Below are positions 1-11,824 of a stretch of DNA of 64,000 nucleotides, piece after piece. Source of the stretch: Candidatus Pantoea haifensis (GTDB lineage Bacteria > Pseudomonadota > Gammaproteobacteria > Enterobacterales > Enterobacteriaceae). The translations under genes were made by a program, and so were the position numbers. The stretch spans positions 1,240,001 to 1,304,000 of the forward strand of contig JAGTWN010000004.1 in assembly GCA_018842655.1 (NCBI GenBank). Direction: 5' to 3'. Numbering within the stretch: the first letter of the stretch is position 1; the number at the start of each line of letters is the position of its first letter. Under the pieces are notes generated by a model that saw only the letters and a list, made by a program, of their open reading frames with translations, searched no databases and was not told where the DNA came from.

Positions 1-108
1 AGTCAGCCGCTGGCGTCACGTTGCAGTGAAACAGGTATTGATTACGACATCCGCAGCATGGAAAAACCGTCAGACCATGCTCCAGTTTGGTCGACCTTCC
101 GGTTCTAA
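1..108 (+). CDS. xthA: Exonuclease III, C-terminal end (partial)
   Basis: The window opens inside a reading frame that ends with a stop at 106-108. The 35 visible residues contain [21 protein letters not shown], split here as [10 protein letters not shown] and [11 protein letters not shown], which is the C-terminus of exonuclease III. The SDHAPVW stretch carries the catalytic histidine of the EEP nuclease family. XthA is an AP endonuclease and 3'-to-5' exonuclease in base-excision repair. It converges on ynjH, as in E. coli. The start lies outside the window. Confidence 0.9.
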   Translation, partial: SQPLASRCSETGIDYDIRSMEKPSDHAPVWSTFRF

Positions 109-141
109 AAAACAGCGTGGCTTGATGCCACGCTGTTTTAC
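107..141. terminator. Bidirectional terminator between xthA and ynjH
   Basis: A perfect 13-bp stem (109-121 paired with 127-139) with loop TTGAT has A-rich and T-rich flanks, so it can serve both convergent genes. Confidence 0.8.
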
Positions 142-437
142 TTAACTATCTTCCAGATCAGATTATTCGTTCCGAGCGACTGTTCATCCCGGGCACACTG
201 CAACAATACCCCCTCTGATTTAACCACCGCCCCTTCGCTATAGTTACGGTTATTGAAAATACAGCATCTGATGCAGTCCGGTTGACGATTCTGCCCTTGC
301 GCCCAGACTTCTGGTGGCATGTCTACCACCACATCCGGACTGCTGCTTTGCTCATTCTGGTGATACCGGCTATTAGCCTGCACGGCTCCACTGGAAAGCG
401 CCAGAATCAACCAGGCTAGCGCGGAGTAACGCCTCAT
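138..437 (-). CDS. ynjH: YnjH, DUF1496 periplasmic protein
   Basis: This 99-residue protein begins with a basic residue pair, a hydrophobic core and an AxA-type cleavage site near residue 21 (AVQA|N), so it should be exported. The mature part has a cysteine cluster (CIRCC) and a further cysteine near the C-terminus, and it matches the DUF1496/YnjH family, whose function is unknown. Its ATG overlaps the topB stop by 4 bases (ATGA-type overlap), implying translational coupling as the last gene of a ydjA-selD-topB-ynjH unit. Confidence 0.85.
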   Translation of the reverse strand: MRRYSALAWLILALSSGAVQANSRYHQNEQSSSPDVVVDMPPEVWAQGQNRQPDCIRCCIFNNRNYSEGAVVKSEGVLLQCARDEQSLGTNNLIWKIVK

Positions 438-2350
438 TCAGTCTCCTTGATTTTACGTTTAGTTTTACGTACAGGCCGCTTTTTGCTGGTAGCGGGCAAA
501 CCACGCAAAGCCTGTACTGCCGGCTGTTGTCGTGCCTGCTGGATTATGCCAGTTAATGTCTGCACCAGCGGCTGCATAAAATCTTCATAGCGACAGGATT
601 TCTCACTAATGCGTGTCAGCGTCGATTCCCATTGCGCTGTCATATCCGGTCGCGCGGCCAAATCGGGCAGTGAATGAATCAAAGCACGCCCGGCTTCAGT
701 AGAATGGATATAGCGTCCCTTTTTCACTAAAAACGTTCGACGGAACAACAGTTCGATAATGCCTGCTCGCGTGGCCTCTGTACCTAAACCATCGGTTGCC
801 CGCAGCACTTTCTTTAATTCTTTATCCTGCACAAAACGCGCAATGCCGGTCATGGCTGACAGTAAAGTCGCATCAGTAAAGGGTCTTGGCGGCTGAGTCT
901 GCTTTGCCAGCACCTCGCCGCGCTCACACAGCAGCTCATCATCTTTCGCGACAACAGGTAACGGCATTCCGTCATTTTCTTCGTCGCGTTCTTTGCTGCC
1001 TAACAGTGCGCGCCAACCCGCTTCAGCCAGGAAGCGGGCTTTGGCGACAAATTTGCCTTTCTCGATCTCTAAATCAATCACACATTTGCGAAATACGGCG
1101 TCAGGGCAAAACTGCATCAGATACTGTCGTGCAATTAAGCCATAAACATTTTGTTCATTTTCTGTGAGCTTCACTGCGCTGGAGCGCGCCGTAGGAATAA
1201 TCGCATGGTGCGCATCGACCTTCTTATCATCCCAACAGCGGTTCCTACGATCTGCGCTAAAGTCGCCTGGCGGCGTAAGGTTCGGCTGATGAGCCTGGAT
1301 TGCATTCAGTACCGCATTTCGCCCGGCAAAATGCTCTTCTGGCAGATAGCGACAGTCTGAACGTGGATAGGTAATCAGCTTATGCGTTTCATACAATCGT
1401 TGACAGGTATCCAGCACCGTTTGTGCGCTTAAACCGAAACGTTTTGCCGCTTCAATTTGCAGGCTGGAAAGCGAAAATGGCAGCGGCGCGCCCTCACTCT
1501 CGCGTTTATCACTGTAAGCCGTAACGATAGCGGGTTTGCCGCTAATGCGCGCGACCACATGCTCCGCCAGCGTACGGTTGAGTAATCGTCCCTCCTCATC
1601 CTGCCAGGGTTCACAGGCATCGCTGGGTACCCAATTCGCCACAAAACGCACATTATCCGGCGTGACAATATGTGCTTTTACTTCGAAATAATCTTTGGGT
1701 AGGAAGTTCTCTATCTCTTCATCACGCCGCACCACCAGACCCAGCACTGGCGTCTGTACACGTCCGACTGACAGCACGCCGTCATAGCCTGCGTTACGTC
1801 CTAACAGTGTCCAGGCGCGCGTCATATTGATGCCATAAAGCCAGTCGGCACGCGCTCTTGCTAACGCAGAAACGCATAAAGGAATAAATTCCCGGTTTTG
1901 ACGCAGTCGGTTAACCGCACGATCGACCGCCTGCGGATTAAGGTCATTGATAAGGCAACGCTGGACTTTGCTGCGCTTATCGGCAGGTAGCTGAAGATAA
2001 TCAAGCACTTCATCGACCAGTAACTGCCCTTCACGATCGGGATCGCCTGCATGCACAATTTCACTGGCCTGGGCTAAGAGCTTTTCAACTACCTTCAGTT
2101 GTTTAGCCACGGAAGGACGCGGTTGCAGACGCCACTTTTCGGGAATAATCGGTAAATCAGCCAGCGACCAGCGTGCGTAGCGGCTGTCATAATGATCGGG
2201 CTGAGCCTGTTCTAATAAGTGTCCGACACACCATGTCACAATCTGATCGTTACCACAGGCAATAAAGCCCTCACCGCGTCGATGTGGCTTTGGAAGAACA
2301 TCGGCAATGGCGCGGCCAAGGCTCGGTTTTTCCGCTATAAACAAACGCAT
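434..2350 (-). CDS. topB: DNA topoisomerase III
   Basis: A type IA topoisomerase of 638 residues that cleaves single strands to decatenate replication intermediates. The N-terminal TOPRIM domain begins [15 protein letters not shown] with the conserved glutamate, and the acidic AGDPDREGQ motif places Asp103 and Asp105. The active-site tyrosine is in LITYPRSD at about residue 328. The tail is basic ([13 protein letters not shown]), as in E. coli TopB, which is slightly longer at 653 residues. It lies 14 bp downstream of selD, the same arrangement as in E. coli. Confidence 0.97.
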   Translation of the reverse strand: MRLFIAEKPSLGRAIADVLPKPHRRGEGFIACGNDQIVTWCVGHLLEQAQPDHYDSRYARWSLADLPIIPEKWRLQPRPSVAKQLKVVEKLLAQASEIVHAGDPDREGQLLVDEVLDYLQLPADKRSKVQRCLINDLNPQAVDRAVNRLRQNREFIPLCVSALARARADWLYGINMTRAWTLLGRNAGYDGVLSVGRVQTPVLGLVVRRDEEIENFLPKDYFEVKAHIVTPDNVRFVANWVPSDACEPWQDEEGRLLNRTLAEHVVARISGKPAIVTAYSDKRESEGAPLPFSLSSLQIEAAKRFGLSAQTVLDTCQRLYETHKLITYPRSDCRYLPEEHFAGRNAVLNAIQAHQPNLTPPGDFSADRRNRCWDDKKVDAHHAIIPTARSSAVKLTENEQNVYGLIARQYLMQFCPDAVFRKCVIDLEIEKGKFVAKARFLAEAGWRALLGSKERDEENDGMPLPVVAKDDELLCERGEVLAKQTQPPRPFTDATLLSAMTGIARFVQDKELKKVLRATDGLGTEATRAGIIELLFRRTFLVKKGRYIHSTEAGRALIHSLPDLAARPDMTAQWESTLTRISEKSCRYEDFMQPLVQTLTGIIQQARQQPAVQALRGLPATSKKRPVRKTKRKIKETE

Positions 2351-2364
2351 CTAAATACTCAACC

Positions 2365-3407
2365 TCAAGGAACAACGCTAATAACGGGCAACTGACTATC
2401 AGCAGGCAAAAGATGACCTATCGCACTGACGCTAATGTTATGCGCGCGCGCGCAGCTCAGAAACGCGTCTAAAGTACCGGGTTGCACCGCCACGAGCAAT
2501 CCACCGGACGTTTGCGGATCGCAGAGTAGCTGCCGCATTGTGTCATCCATCGGCGAGATAAGATGACCGTATCCGGCAAAATTGCGGGCAGTCCCGCCAG
2601 GCAAGGCGCCTGCTGCAATATAGTCTTCCACACCTGCGAGCCGGGGAACCTGACTGTATGTAATTTCAGCGCGTAAAGACGATCCCTCACATATTTCGCT
2701 CAGATGCCCTAGCAAACCGAAACCGGTGACATCGGTCATGGCTTCAACGCCATCCAGTTCTGCAAAAGCCGCACCGATGGCATTGAGCTGGCACATTGTT
2801 TCTGCTGCCAGCTGCTTATGCTCTGGGCGAAGCAAGCCTTTTTCTCTGCGGTGGTCAGGATGCCAATACCAAGCGGTTTCGTCAGTAACAATACACAGCC
2901 TGCCTGCGCGCTGCTGTTTTTCTTCACCCGAGCGGTGGCAACCATGCCCGTAACAGCAAGACCAAAAATTGGTTCGGGTGTATCAATAGAATGACCGCCC
3001 GCTAGCGCGATCCCGGCATCACGGCATGCAGCCCGACCGCCTTCAATGACCTGTTGAGCGATTGACGCGCTAAGCACTTCAACCGGCCAGCCTAAGATGG
3101 CAACCGCCATAATCGGCTTGCCGCCCATCGCATAAATATCACTGATAGCATTCGTCGCAGCAATGCGACCAAAAGTATAAGGATCATCAACAACTGGCAT
3201 AAAAAAATCAGTGGTACTTACCACTGCGGTGCCATTGCCTAAATCGTAAACGGCAGCATCATCCCGGGTTTCATTACCCACTAACAGGCGAGGATCGTGA
3301 AAAGGTGTTAATTCACTTTTCAGCATGGTTGCAAGAATCTGGGGTGAGATTTTGCAGCCACAGCCTGCTCCGTGGCTGTATTGCGTAAGGCGAATTGTTT
3401 CTGACAT
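2365..3407 (-). CDS. selD: Selenide, water dikinase (selenophosphate synthase); frameshifted
   Basis: SelD makes selenophosphate from selenide and ATP for selenocysteine tRNA and seleno-uridine synthesis. The N-terminal part (from 3407) has the catalytic GAGCGCK motif at residues 13-19. The C-terminal part starts in another frame with [13 protein letters not shown]. The join falls in a T5 run at 2839-2843 (A5 on the coding strand). Adding one A restores [14 protein letters not shown] and gives 347 residues, the length of E. coli SelD. The break is therefore most likely a base-calling deletion. Neighbours are ydjA upstream and topB downstream. Confidence 0.93.
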
Positions 3408-3450
3408 CTGACGAGCCTTTTGCTGCGAATGGTGGCGCTATGTTAGCCTG

Positions 3451-3477
3451 GAGCTGCGCTGAGAGTAAGCGCAGCTC
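3451..3477. repeat. Perfect hairpin between ydjA and selD
   Basis: GAGCTGCGCT (3451-3460) and AGCGCAGCTC (3468-3477) form a perfect 10-bp stem with a 7-base loop. Neither side has a T tract, so it is not a classical terminator. It sits 44 bp ahead of the selD start in the ydjA-selD gap and could act as a pause site, a processing site or a barrier in the transcript. Confidence 0.6.
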
Positions 3478-3546
3478 GACGCGTTCTGGATCATTCGCAC
3501 AGGATCCGCTCAAAATACAGATTAACGCCTGACACCTTGATTTATA

Positions 3547-4098
3547 TCAGAAATAGCTGACGAAGGGAGCGGTATCGGGATGTATTACCGTTGTGCTGGA
3601 TTTCAGTTGCGGCGTGCCCAGGTAAAGAAAACCGACAATTGCATCTTGTTCACGGCAGCCAAATGCCTGACGAACACTCTCGTTATCGGTCCAGGGACCG
3701 CTTCGCCAGATGCCGTTAAAGCCTTGCGCAACAGCCGCCATTTGCATCGCCATTACCGCACAGCTGGCCGAGGCAACCTGCTCCCACTGGGGAACTTTAG
3801 GGTGATCCTGACAGTGCGCAATGACGGTAATGATCATTGGTGCACGAAACGGCGACTGAGTGGCTTTATCAATCGCTTTTTCATCCAGTTGGCTATCGCG
3901 AGCTGCATTTTCCAGCAGCTTACTTAAACGCTCCCGCCCTTCTTTTTCAACAATAATGAAACGCCAGGGTTGCAACGTTCCGTGATCGGGCACACGCATG
4001 CCGGCACGAATAATGTTTTCCAGTGCTTCACCAGTGGGAGCTGGCTCTGATAAACGTGAAGCCGAACGACGATTTACTAATAATTCAAGTGCATCCAT
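3547..4098 (-). CDS. ydjA: Nitroreductase-family oxidoreductase YdjA
   Basis: A minimal FMN-dependent nitroreductase of 183 residues, the same size as E. coli YdjA. The start [21 protein letters not shown] is typical, with the RRS phosphate-binding motif of the family. [11 protein letters not shown] and GFLYLGTP belong to the FMN-binding core. These enzymes are homodimeric and the physiological substrate is unknown. A strong AGGAGG-like ribosome site precedes the ATG at 4098. It is divergent from sppA and upstream of selD. Confidence 0.92.
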   Translation of the reverse strand: MDALELLVNRRSASRLSEPAPTGEALENIIRAGMRVPDHGTLQPWRFIIVEKEGRERLSKLLENAARDSQLDEKAIDKATQSPFRAPMIITVIAHCQDHPKVPQWEQVASASCAVMAMQMAAVAQGFNGIWRSGPWTDNESVRQAFGCREQDAIVGFLYLGTPQLKSSTTVIHPDTAPFVSYF

Positions 4099-4272
4099 GT
4101 TTTCCTCCTGTTATGCGATTCGCTGGTCTAATCCTGGCACAGGCAGATTTTTTGTAACAGTCCAGGGTGATTTCCTGCTGACTTTTAGCACGCTGCTCTT
4201 TAGGATGAGGTCGTCAAAGGAGGTCTGGTCCGCGCGGTGACCACTTCCGGCTATATGAATATGGAGAGTCTG

Positions 4273-6137
4273 ATGCGCACATTGTGGCGAATAATTGCTG
4301 GTCTGTTTCGCTGGACCTGGCGAGTGTTGAACTTCATCAGGGAGTTCGTTTTAAATCTTTTCCTGATTTTCTTGATTGTAGTAGGCGTAGGCATCTGGTT
4401 GCAGCTAAGCGGTTCTGGCAGCAACAGCTCGGCACCTTTACAGCAAGGCGCGCTGAAAGTCGATCTCAGCGGCGTGCTGGTAGATAAGCCTTCCGTAAGC
4501 AATCGCTTGAGTAAAATTGGCCGCGAATTACTCGGTGCCAGCAGCGAACGTTTGCAGGAAAACTCTTTGTTTGATGTGGTTGATGCCATTCGTCAGGCAA
4601 AAAACGACAATAATATTAAAGGCATGGTATTAGATTTACGCGACTTTGCTGGTGGCGATCAGCCTTCTCTTAACTATGTGGGTAAGGCGTTACGCGAATT
4701 TCGCGACAGCGGTAAACCAATTTATGCCTTAGGAGACAGCTACAGCCAGGCACAATATTATCTTGCCAGCTATGCCAACAAGATTTATCTGTCGCCTCAG
4801 GGCACGGTTGATCTGCATGGGTTCGCCACTAACGGTTTGTATTACAAAACCCTGTTGGAAAAACTGAAAGTGACTTCCCATGTGTTCCGTGTAGGGACGT
4901 ATAAATCAGCCGTTGAGCCGTTCCTGCGCGATGATATGTCGCCTGCGGCTCGCGATGCTGACAGTCGCTGGGTGGGCCAACTTTGGCAAAACTATCTCAA
5001 CACCGTTTCCGCTAATCGCCAAATTACGCCAGAGCAACTCTTTCCGGCGCGGCTGCGATTATTGCGGGTTTGCAGGCTGTTAACGGTGATACAGCTGAAT
5101 ATGCGCTGAATAATAAACTGGTGGATGTGCTGGGTTCGCGTGCGGCTGCTGACAGTGAGTTAGTTAAAACGTTTGGTCTGGATAAGCAAAATAATGACTA
5201 TCGCAATGTCAGTATTTATGACTATACCGTGACTCAGCCGTCTCATCAGCAAAATGGCAATATCGCGGTGATTATGGCCAGCGGCGCTATCATGGACGGA
5301 GAAGAAACTCCGGGTAACGTAGGCGGTGATACAACGGCGGAGCAGATCCGTGATGCCCGGCTTGATGCAAAAATTAAAGCCATCATCCTGCGAGTCAACA
5401 GTCCCGGCGGCAGCGTAACGGCATCTGAAGCCATTCGTGAAGAGCTGGCCGCCGCACGAGCAGCAGGCAAACCGATTGTAGTATCAATGGGTGGAATGGC
5501 CGCTTCAGGGGGTTACTGGATCTCTACTCCGGCAGATTATATCGTGGCGAACCCCAGCACACTTACCGGCTCGATCGGTATTTTTGGTGTCATTAATACA
5601 CTGGAAAAAAGCCTCGATACTATCGGCGTGCATACCGATGGCGTAGCAACCTCGCCGTTAGCCGATGTGACGAGCACTAAAGCACTGCCGACAGAAGTGC
5701 AACAGCTTATGCAGTTAACTATCGAAAATGGTTACCATAATTTTGTCGGTTTGGTAGCGGCTTCGCGCCACAAAACAGCAGAACAGGTTGATGCCATTGC
5801 ACAAGGCCACGTCTGGACCGGTAGCGATGCAAAAGCAAATGGTCTGGTGGATGCGCTGGGTGATTTCGATGATGCCGTGAAAAAAGCGGGTGAACTGGCT
5901 AAGGTCGCTAAACCGCAGCTTAGCTGGTATCAGGATGAGCCAACCTTTTTTGACATGATGCTGAACCAGGTTAATGCTTCTGCGCGTGCGGTATTGCCCG
6001 ATGCGTTAAAAGTCTGGCTACCGGCCCCGATGCTTGATGTGATGAATGCCATGAAAAACCAGCCGGGATTATTTGATCATCTTAATGATCCGCAAAATCG
6101 TTACGCCTTCTGCCTCAACTGCGGCGAAGTGCGATAA
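4273..6137 (+). CDS. sppA: Protease IV, signal peptide peptidase SppA; frameshifted
   Basis: SppA is an inner-membrane serine-lysine protease that digests cleaved signal peptides. I start it at the ATG at 4273 ([12 protein letters not shown]), which has a GGAGAG site upstream and matches the E. coli N-terminus; earlier in-frame ATGs lack this. A membrane anchor spans about residues 20-42. The catalytic lysine is in [10 protein letters not shown] in the N-terminal repeat and the catalytic serine is in [10 protein letters not shown] in the C-terminal S49 repeat. The frame breaks at 5046-5047, where GG should be GGG to give [12 protein letters not shown]. Repaired length is about 621 residues, against 618 in E. 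coli. Confidence 0.93.
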
Positions 6138-6141
6138 ACCT

Positions 6142-6171
6142 CGCAGCCCGATCTGGTCGGGCTGCTTTTCC
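6142..6171 (+). terminator. Terminator after sppA
   Basis: A 9-bp stem GCAGCCCGA / TCGGGCTGC with loop TCTGG is followed by TTTTCC. Confidence 0.75.
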
Positions 6172-6220
6172 TCGCTATACCCCTTATACTGCGCGTTTTA
6201 CGGCAAGTCTGGGTTCAATA

Positions 6221-7233
6221 ATGCAAAAGAAAAATATTTATGTAGCTTACACAGGCGGCACCATTGGTATGCAGCGTTCCGCACAAGGCTATATTCCGGT
6301 TTCTGGCCATCTGCAACAGCAGCTCGCTAACATGCCTGAATTCCATCGCCCTGAGATGCCAGATTTCACCATTCATGAATATCAACCGCTCATTGACTCT
6401 TCGGATATGACACCAGAAGACTGGCAAGCTATCGCGGAAGATATTCGTCAAAACTACCATCAGTACGACGGTTTTGTGATTTTGCATGGAACCGATACCA
6501 TGGCTTTCACTGCCTCGGCGCTCTCTTTTATGCTGGAGAATCTGGCAAAACCGGTCATTGTAACGGGTTCGCAAATTCCTTTAGCTGAGCTGCGCTCTGA
6601 TGGTCAGCAAAATTTACTGAATTCACTTTATGTGGCGGCGAATTATCCCATTAATGAAGTCGCATTGTTTTTTAACAATACGCTTTATCGTGGCAACCGC
6701 ACCACCAAAGCGCACGCGGATGGCTTCAATGCCTTTGCTTCGCCTAATCTTTCAGCCCTGCTGGAAGCTGGTATCCATATTCGCCGTCTGAATACTCCTC
6801 CTGCCCCACAAGGCACGGGTGAATTGATTGTGCATACCATTACGCCACAGCCTATTGGCGTCGTTACCATTTATCCGGGTATTTCGGCCGATGTGGTGAG
6901 AAACTTTCTGCGCCAGCCCGTGAAGGCTCTGATTTTACGCTCCTATGGCGTAGGCAATGCGCCACAAAACGCAGAGTTTTTAGCTGAGCTACAGCAAGCC
7001 AGTGAACGTGGCATTGTGGTCGTTAATTTAACGCAGTGCATTTCTGGCAAAGTAAACATGGGCGGTTATGCAACCGGTAATGCGCTGGAACATGCTGGCG
7101 TCATCAGCGGTTTCGATCTCACAGTAGAAGCCGCCCTAACTAAACTGCATTTTTACTTAGCCAAAATCTGTCAAGCGAGCAAATACGTGCAAAAATGCAA
7201 CAAAACTTACGCGGCGAATTGACAGAAGAGTGA
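6221..7233 (+). CDS. ansA: L-asparaginase I (cytoplasmic); frameshifted near the end
   Basis: AnsA hydrolyses L-asparagine to aspartate and ammonia in the cytoplasm. Both catalytic threonine motifs are present: YTGGTIG (Thr14 region) and LHGTDTMA (about residues 88-95). The uncorrected frame stops at 7222 with an abnormal tail after TKLHF. Adding one T to the T5 run at 7150-7154 gives LHFLLSQNLSSEQIRAKMQQ, then NLRGELTEE and a stop at 7231-7233. This is the family C-terminus (337 residues). The repaired stop leaves 15 bp to pncA, consistent with an ansA-pncA operon. Confidence 0.93.
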
Positions 7234-7248
7234 CAGGAGCGACGTGGA

Positions 7249-7857
7249 ATGAAGCGGGCACTGATTATTATTGATATTCAAAACGACTTCTGCCCCGGTG
7301 GTCCGATGGCGATTCAGGAAGGCGATCTTACTGTTGATGTCGCAAACCGTTATGCTCGCGCTTTTCGTGAGAACGGTGAGTATGTTCTGGCCTTACAGGA
7401 CTGGCATCCCTCCGATCACGGCAGTTTTGCCTCGGTGTCTGGTGAACCGGTGTATACCCTGGGTGAACTCAACGGTCTGGCGCAAATCTGGTGGCCAGAC
7501 CACGGGATTCAGGGCTCACAGGGGGCGGACTTCCATCCCGGCCTGGATCGTAGCCTGTTTGATGCCACCTTCCATAAAGGTCAGGATGTGGATGTTGACA
7601 GCTACAGCGCCTTTTTTGACAACGGTCATCGCCGCAAAACAGAACTTGATAGCTGGCTGCGCGCCCGCGACATTACGCATTTGGTAATGCTGGGCCTGGC
7701 CACCGATTATTGCGTGAAGTACAGCGTGCTGGATGCGCTGGAGTTGGGCTATCAGGTTGAAGTGATAAAAGAAGGTTGTCGCGGCGTTAATCTTAACCCC
7801 GATGACAGTAACATTGCGTTTGCACAAATGGCTGCACAAGGCGCGGTACTTGTTTGA
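7249..7857 (+). CDS. pncA: Nicotinamidase PncA
   Basis: PncA deamidates nicotinamide to nicotinate for NAD salvage. The isochorismatase-like fold shows the catalytic aspartate in IIIDIQNDFCPGG, metal ligands in LQDWHPSDHGSF, the lysine in FHKGQDVD and the nucleophilic cysteine in GLATDYCVKYS (about residue 155). At 202 residues it is around ten shorter than E. coli PncA; the end AQGAVLV is abrupt, but I found no simple repair that extends it. A GAGCGACGTGG region precedes the ATG, and a strong terminator follows. Confidence 0.93.
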   Translation: MKRALIIIDIQNDFCPGGPMAIQEGDLTVDVANRYARAFRENGEYVLALQDWHPSDHGSFASVSGEPVYTLGELNGLAQIWWPDHGIQGSQGADFHPGLDRSLFDATFHKGQDVDVDSYSAFFDNGHRRKTELDSWLRARDITHLVMLGLATDYCVKYSVLDALELGYQVEVIKEGCRGVNLNPDDSNIAFAQMAAQGAVLV

Positions 7858-7858
7858 T

Positions 7859-7896
7859 AAAAAATGGCTGGCCTTCGTGGCCAGCCATTTTTTAAT
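7859..7896. terminator. Bidirectional terminator between pncA and yeaC
   Basis: AAAAATGGCTGGCC pairs with GGCCAGCCATTTTT around a TTCGT loop, with A and T tracts on both sides. It serves pncA (+) and overlaps the end of yeaC (-). Confidence 0.85.
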
Positions 7897-8173
7897 GCAA
7901 ATTAATGCGTGTAACGTCAGGCTCAATGCCCCACTCTTCTTTGAGCTCTTTTTTAGACTTCATAACCATTTCGCCGTTTTTACCGATGGTCATGTGCTGT
8001 GGGCGATCATTGTGACGCGCCTGCCACAACATCACTAACTGCAAACAGTTATCGCGTTGTGCCTGTGTCAGCGCGACGCCATCTGGCCATTTACCGGTTT
8101 CAACGGCTGTCGCCAGTCGCTCATAAACGTCAGGCGTCATTGCATCAAGCATCGCTTCCAGTTCTTGCTTCAT
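7892..8173 (-). CDS. yeaC: YeaC, DUF1315 family protein
   Basis: This 93-residue protein matches the YeaC/DUF1315 family in sequence and place (next to msrB). It has the conserved stretch YERLATAVETGKWPDG followed by LTQAQRDNCLQLVMLWQAR. It has no signal peptide or membrane segment, so it should be cytoplasmic. Its function is unknown. It starts 5 bp after the msrB stop and is very likely cotranscribed with msrB. Confidence 0.9.
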   Translation of the reverse strand: MKQELEAMLDAMTPDVYERLATAVETGKWPDGVALTQAQRDNCLQLVMLWQARHNDRPQHMTIGKNGEMVMKSKKELKEEWGIEPDVTRINLH

Positions 8174-8178
8174 GGCAC

Positions 8179-8589
8179 TTATCCTTGCGTTTCGTCGCCC
8201 TGCTCATCTGTAAAACTGAGCGAGGCTGAATTCACACAATAACGCTCACCCGTGGGTTGCGGACCGTCAGGGAAAACGTGCCCCAGATGAGACTCACACT
8301 TGCCACAACGTATCTCAATACGCTGCATACCGTGAGAGTTGTCTTCAATGTAATGAATCGCTTCCTCGCTTACTGGCTGATAGAAGCTCGGCCAGCCACA
8401 ACCTGAATCATATTTGGTTTCAGAGAGGAACAACGGAGCATTACAAACCAAGCAATGATAAATACCTTCCTGCTTGTTGTGCAAAAGTGCGCCGCTGAAA
8501 GGCGGCTCCGTTCCGCGATGCTGAGTCACATAACGCTGCATTTCAGACAATTGCGCAATTTTTGCTTCGGGTGCGGTTTCTTTGGCCAT
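8179..8589 (-). CDS. msrB: Peptide methionine (R)-S-oxide reductase MsrB
   Basis: MsrB reduces the R epimer of methionine sulfoxide in proteins, using thioredoxin. Two zinc-binding CxxC pairs are visible (YHCLVCN and IRCGKCESH), together with the family signatures GCGWPSF and LGHVFPDGP. The catalytic cysteine is in RYCVNSASL near residue 119. Length is 136 residues, as usual. A GGAGG ribosome site lies ahead of the ATG at 8589. It is divergent from gapA, as in E. coli. Confidence 0.96.
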   Translation of the reverse strand: MAKETAPEAKIAQLSEMQRYVTQHRGTEPPFSGALLHNKQEGIYHCLVCNAPLFLSETKYDSGCGWPSFYQPVSEEAIHYIEDNSHGMQRIEIRCGKCESHLGHVFPDGPQPTGERYCVNSASLSFTDEQGDETQG

Positions 8590-9929
<1,340 letters not shown>

Positions 9930-9952
9930 GGCAGCCAGTTATCGTTGAGAAT

Positions 9953-9979
9953 AAGGGCGACTTCGGTCGCCCTTTTTTA
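9953..9979 (+). terminator. Terminator after gapA
   Basis: AGGGCGAC and its complement close on a C(TTCG)G tetraloop and are followed by TTTTTT. Confidence 0.85.
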
Positions 9980-10004
9980 TGGTCCGCACAGGAAGGATTC
10001 GATC

Positions 10005-10879
10005 ATGCAAGACAAATTATATACTTTGCCCGTTGCTGAACAAATTTCGCCCTATTTATCTCAACGTCAGATCGGCGATTTGCCCGCCATTATCATCAGC
10101 CATCCCAAAGTTCGCGGGGCTATCACTCTGCAAGGCGCGCACTTACTTGCCTGGCAACCCAGCGGTGAAAAACCAGTTATCTGGCTGAGCGATAAGACCC
10201 CGTTTTCACCTGGGAAAGCGATTCGTGGTGGCGTGCCAATTTGCTGGCCATGGTTTGGGCCTGCCGGTGAGCCTGCTCATGGCTTTGCCCGTACCCAGCC
10301 CTGGACCCTTTCTGCGCATGATGAAAACGACGATGGGGTAATGTTAACCTTTGTGCTGGAAAGCAATGCGCAAACGAAAAAGCTCTGGCCGCACGACTTT
10401 ACCCTCTTCGCCCGTTTTCGCCTGGGCCAGCACTGTGAGATTGAACTGGAAGCCCACGGTGATTATGAAGCCACTGCGGCGCTGCATAGCTATTTTGCCA
10501 TCGCTGATATTGCTGACGTTGAAGTCAGTGGACTTGGCACCCGTTATATCGATAAGGTAGAAAACAATCAGGTCGGCCAAAGCGATGGCAGGCAACGCTA
10601 TCCTGGGCGAGTTGATCGTATCTTTACCCAGGCCGAAGATTGTTGCGTCATTCACGATAACGCAGGTCAGCGACAGATCGAAGTTTATCACCATCATCAA
10701 AGTGACGTTGTCACGTGGAATCCTGGCGTAGAACTTTCCTGCAGCATGGGTGATATGGCGAACGAGGGTTATAAAACAATGGTGTGCGTCGAAACAGCGC
10801 GTATCAATAAGCCAATGCGTAGCGCAGGCGAAAAACCCGCGCGACTGGCAACAACCTTCCGCTTACGTAAAAAGCCTGA
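10005..10879 (+). CDS. yeaD: Glucose-6-phosphate 1-epimerase YeaD; frameshifted at the end
   Basis: YeaD belongs to the aldose 1-epimerase-like family that interconverts the anomers of glucose-6-phosphate. I use the ATG at 10005 (MQDKLYTLPVAEQ), preceded by AGGAAGG, rather than the upstream in-frame ATG. Family motifs include IRGGVPICWPWFGPAG, WPHDFTLFARFRLG and VVTWNPG. As sequenced the frame runs to 10952, over the end of the converging yeaE. Adding one A to the A5 run at 10869-10873 gives the usual end LRKKA and a stop at 10877-10879, which removes the overlap (291 residues). Confidence 0.9.
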
Positions 10880-10903
10880 TCGCAGGCGGTTTACCGTTAC
10901 GAT

Positions 10904-11753
10904 TTACACAACGTCCAGCGGCACTTTATGCTGCGGTGGTGGAAAAGCCTGATTGATAAGAAACAGCTCATTCTCGCTAAGTTGTACATCCAGCGCCGCA
11001 GCATTTTCCTGAACGTGAGCCACTGAGCTGGCTTTAGGAATGGCTATTACCCCCTCTTTACGAATTACCCAGGCGAGTAATAACTGCGCCACGCTGATGC
11101 TCTTTTGCTGTGCAATCTGCTGCAGCACCGGCTCAGAGAATAAGGTGTTGCGTAAACGGCCAGCCTGCGCCAAAGGACAATAGGCCATGATGGGCAGCTG
11201 ACGTTGCTGGCACTCTGGCAGCAGCTCATATTCAATTCCACGCGACGCTAAATGATACAGCACCTGGTTTGTTGCACAGTGCTGCCCGCCAGGCTCGCTC
11301 CACAGTTCCAGCATATCTTCAGTATCGAAATTCGATACGCCCCAGTGGCGGATTTTCCCCTGTTGTTGCAGGGATCCCATGGCCCGAATGGTTTCTTCAA
11401 GGGGAATATTGCCACGCCAGTGCAGCAGATAGAGATCGAGGTAATCAGTTTTCAGTCGGCTCAGGCTGCGCTCACACGCTTCAATTGTGTCAACGTCTCC
11501 TGCATTTCAGGGATAAACTTTTGAAACCAGGAATGCGCTGTGGCGTCGGCCCTTTAACGCTTCGCCGACAACTTTTTCAGCGCCTCCTTCTGCATACATC
11601 TCAGCGGTATCAATGAGGGAGAGTCCGCAATCCAGTCCAGCCTGTAACGCAACGACCTCCTGCTGTCGGTTGGCGGCTTTCTCCCCATGTACCAGGTGCC
11701 CTGCCCAATCAACGGCAGGTTTTTTCTCCAGCAAATTCGATGGTTTTACGCAT
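10904..11753 (-). pseudogene. yeaE: Aldo/keto reductase YeaE, three lesions
   Basis: YeaE-type aldo/keto reductases reduce carbonyls such as methylglyoxal with NADPH. The start is the ATG at 11753 ([10 protein letters not shown]). Catalytic elements are present: [10 protein letters not shown] (Asp, Tyr), FLVSKVYP (Lys) and LDLYLLHW (His). The gene needs one extra base in T6 at 11720-11725, which restores [16 protein letters not shown], and one in C4 at 11683-11686. It also has an in-frame TGA at 11507-11509 where the family has Trp in VYPWNAG. The frame continues intact from there to the normal end. The TGA is a substitution, unlike the other defects in the window, so this could be a real pseudogene. 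Confidence 0.85.
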
Positions 11754-11778
11754 TCTGCTCTCCTGCATCATTTTAAGG

Positions 11779-11812
11779 CACCAAAAAGAGCAGAGGGCGA
11801 TAAACGCCCTCA
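11779..11812 (-). terminator. Probable terminator after mipA
   Basis: A 7-bp stem GAGGGCG / CGCCCTC (11793-11811) is followed on the minus strand by TGCTCTTTTTGG. Confidence 0.6.
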
Positions 11813-11824
11813 CTTGGTGCACTA

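Noticed and set aside
10344-10700. 118-residue antisense ORF over yeaD
   Set aside because: Shadow of a recognised gene with no ribosome site.
10880-10952. C-terminal extension of YeaD overlapping yeaE
   Set aside because: The extra residues appear only because of the A5 deletion; the repaired frame stops at 10879.
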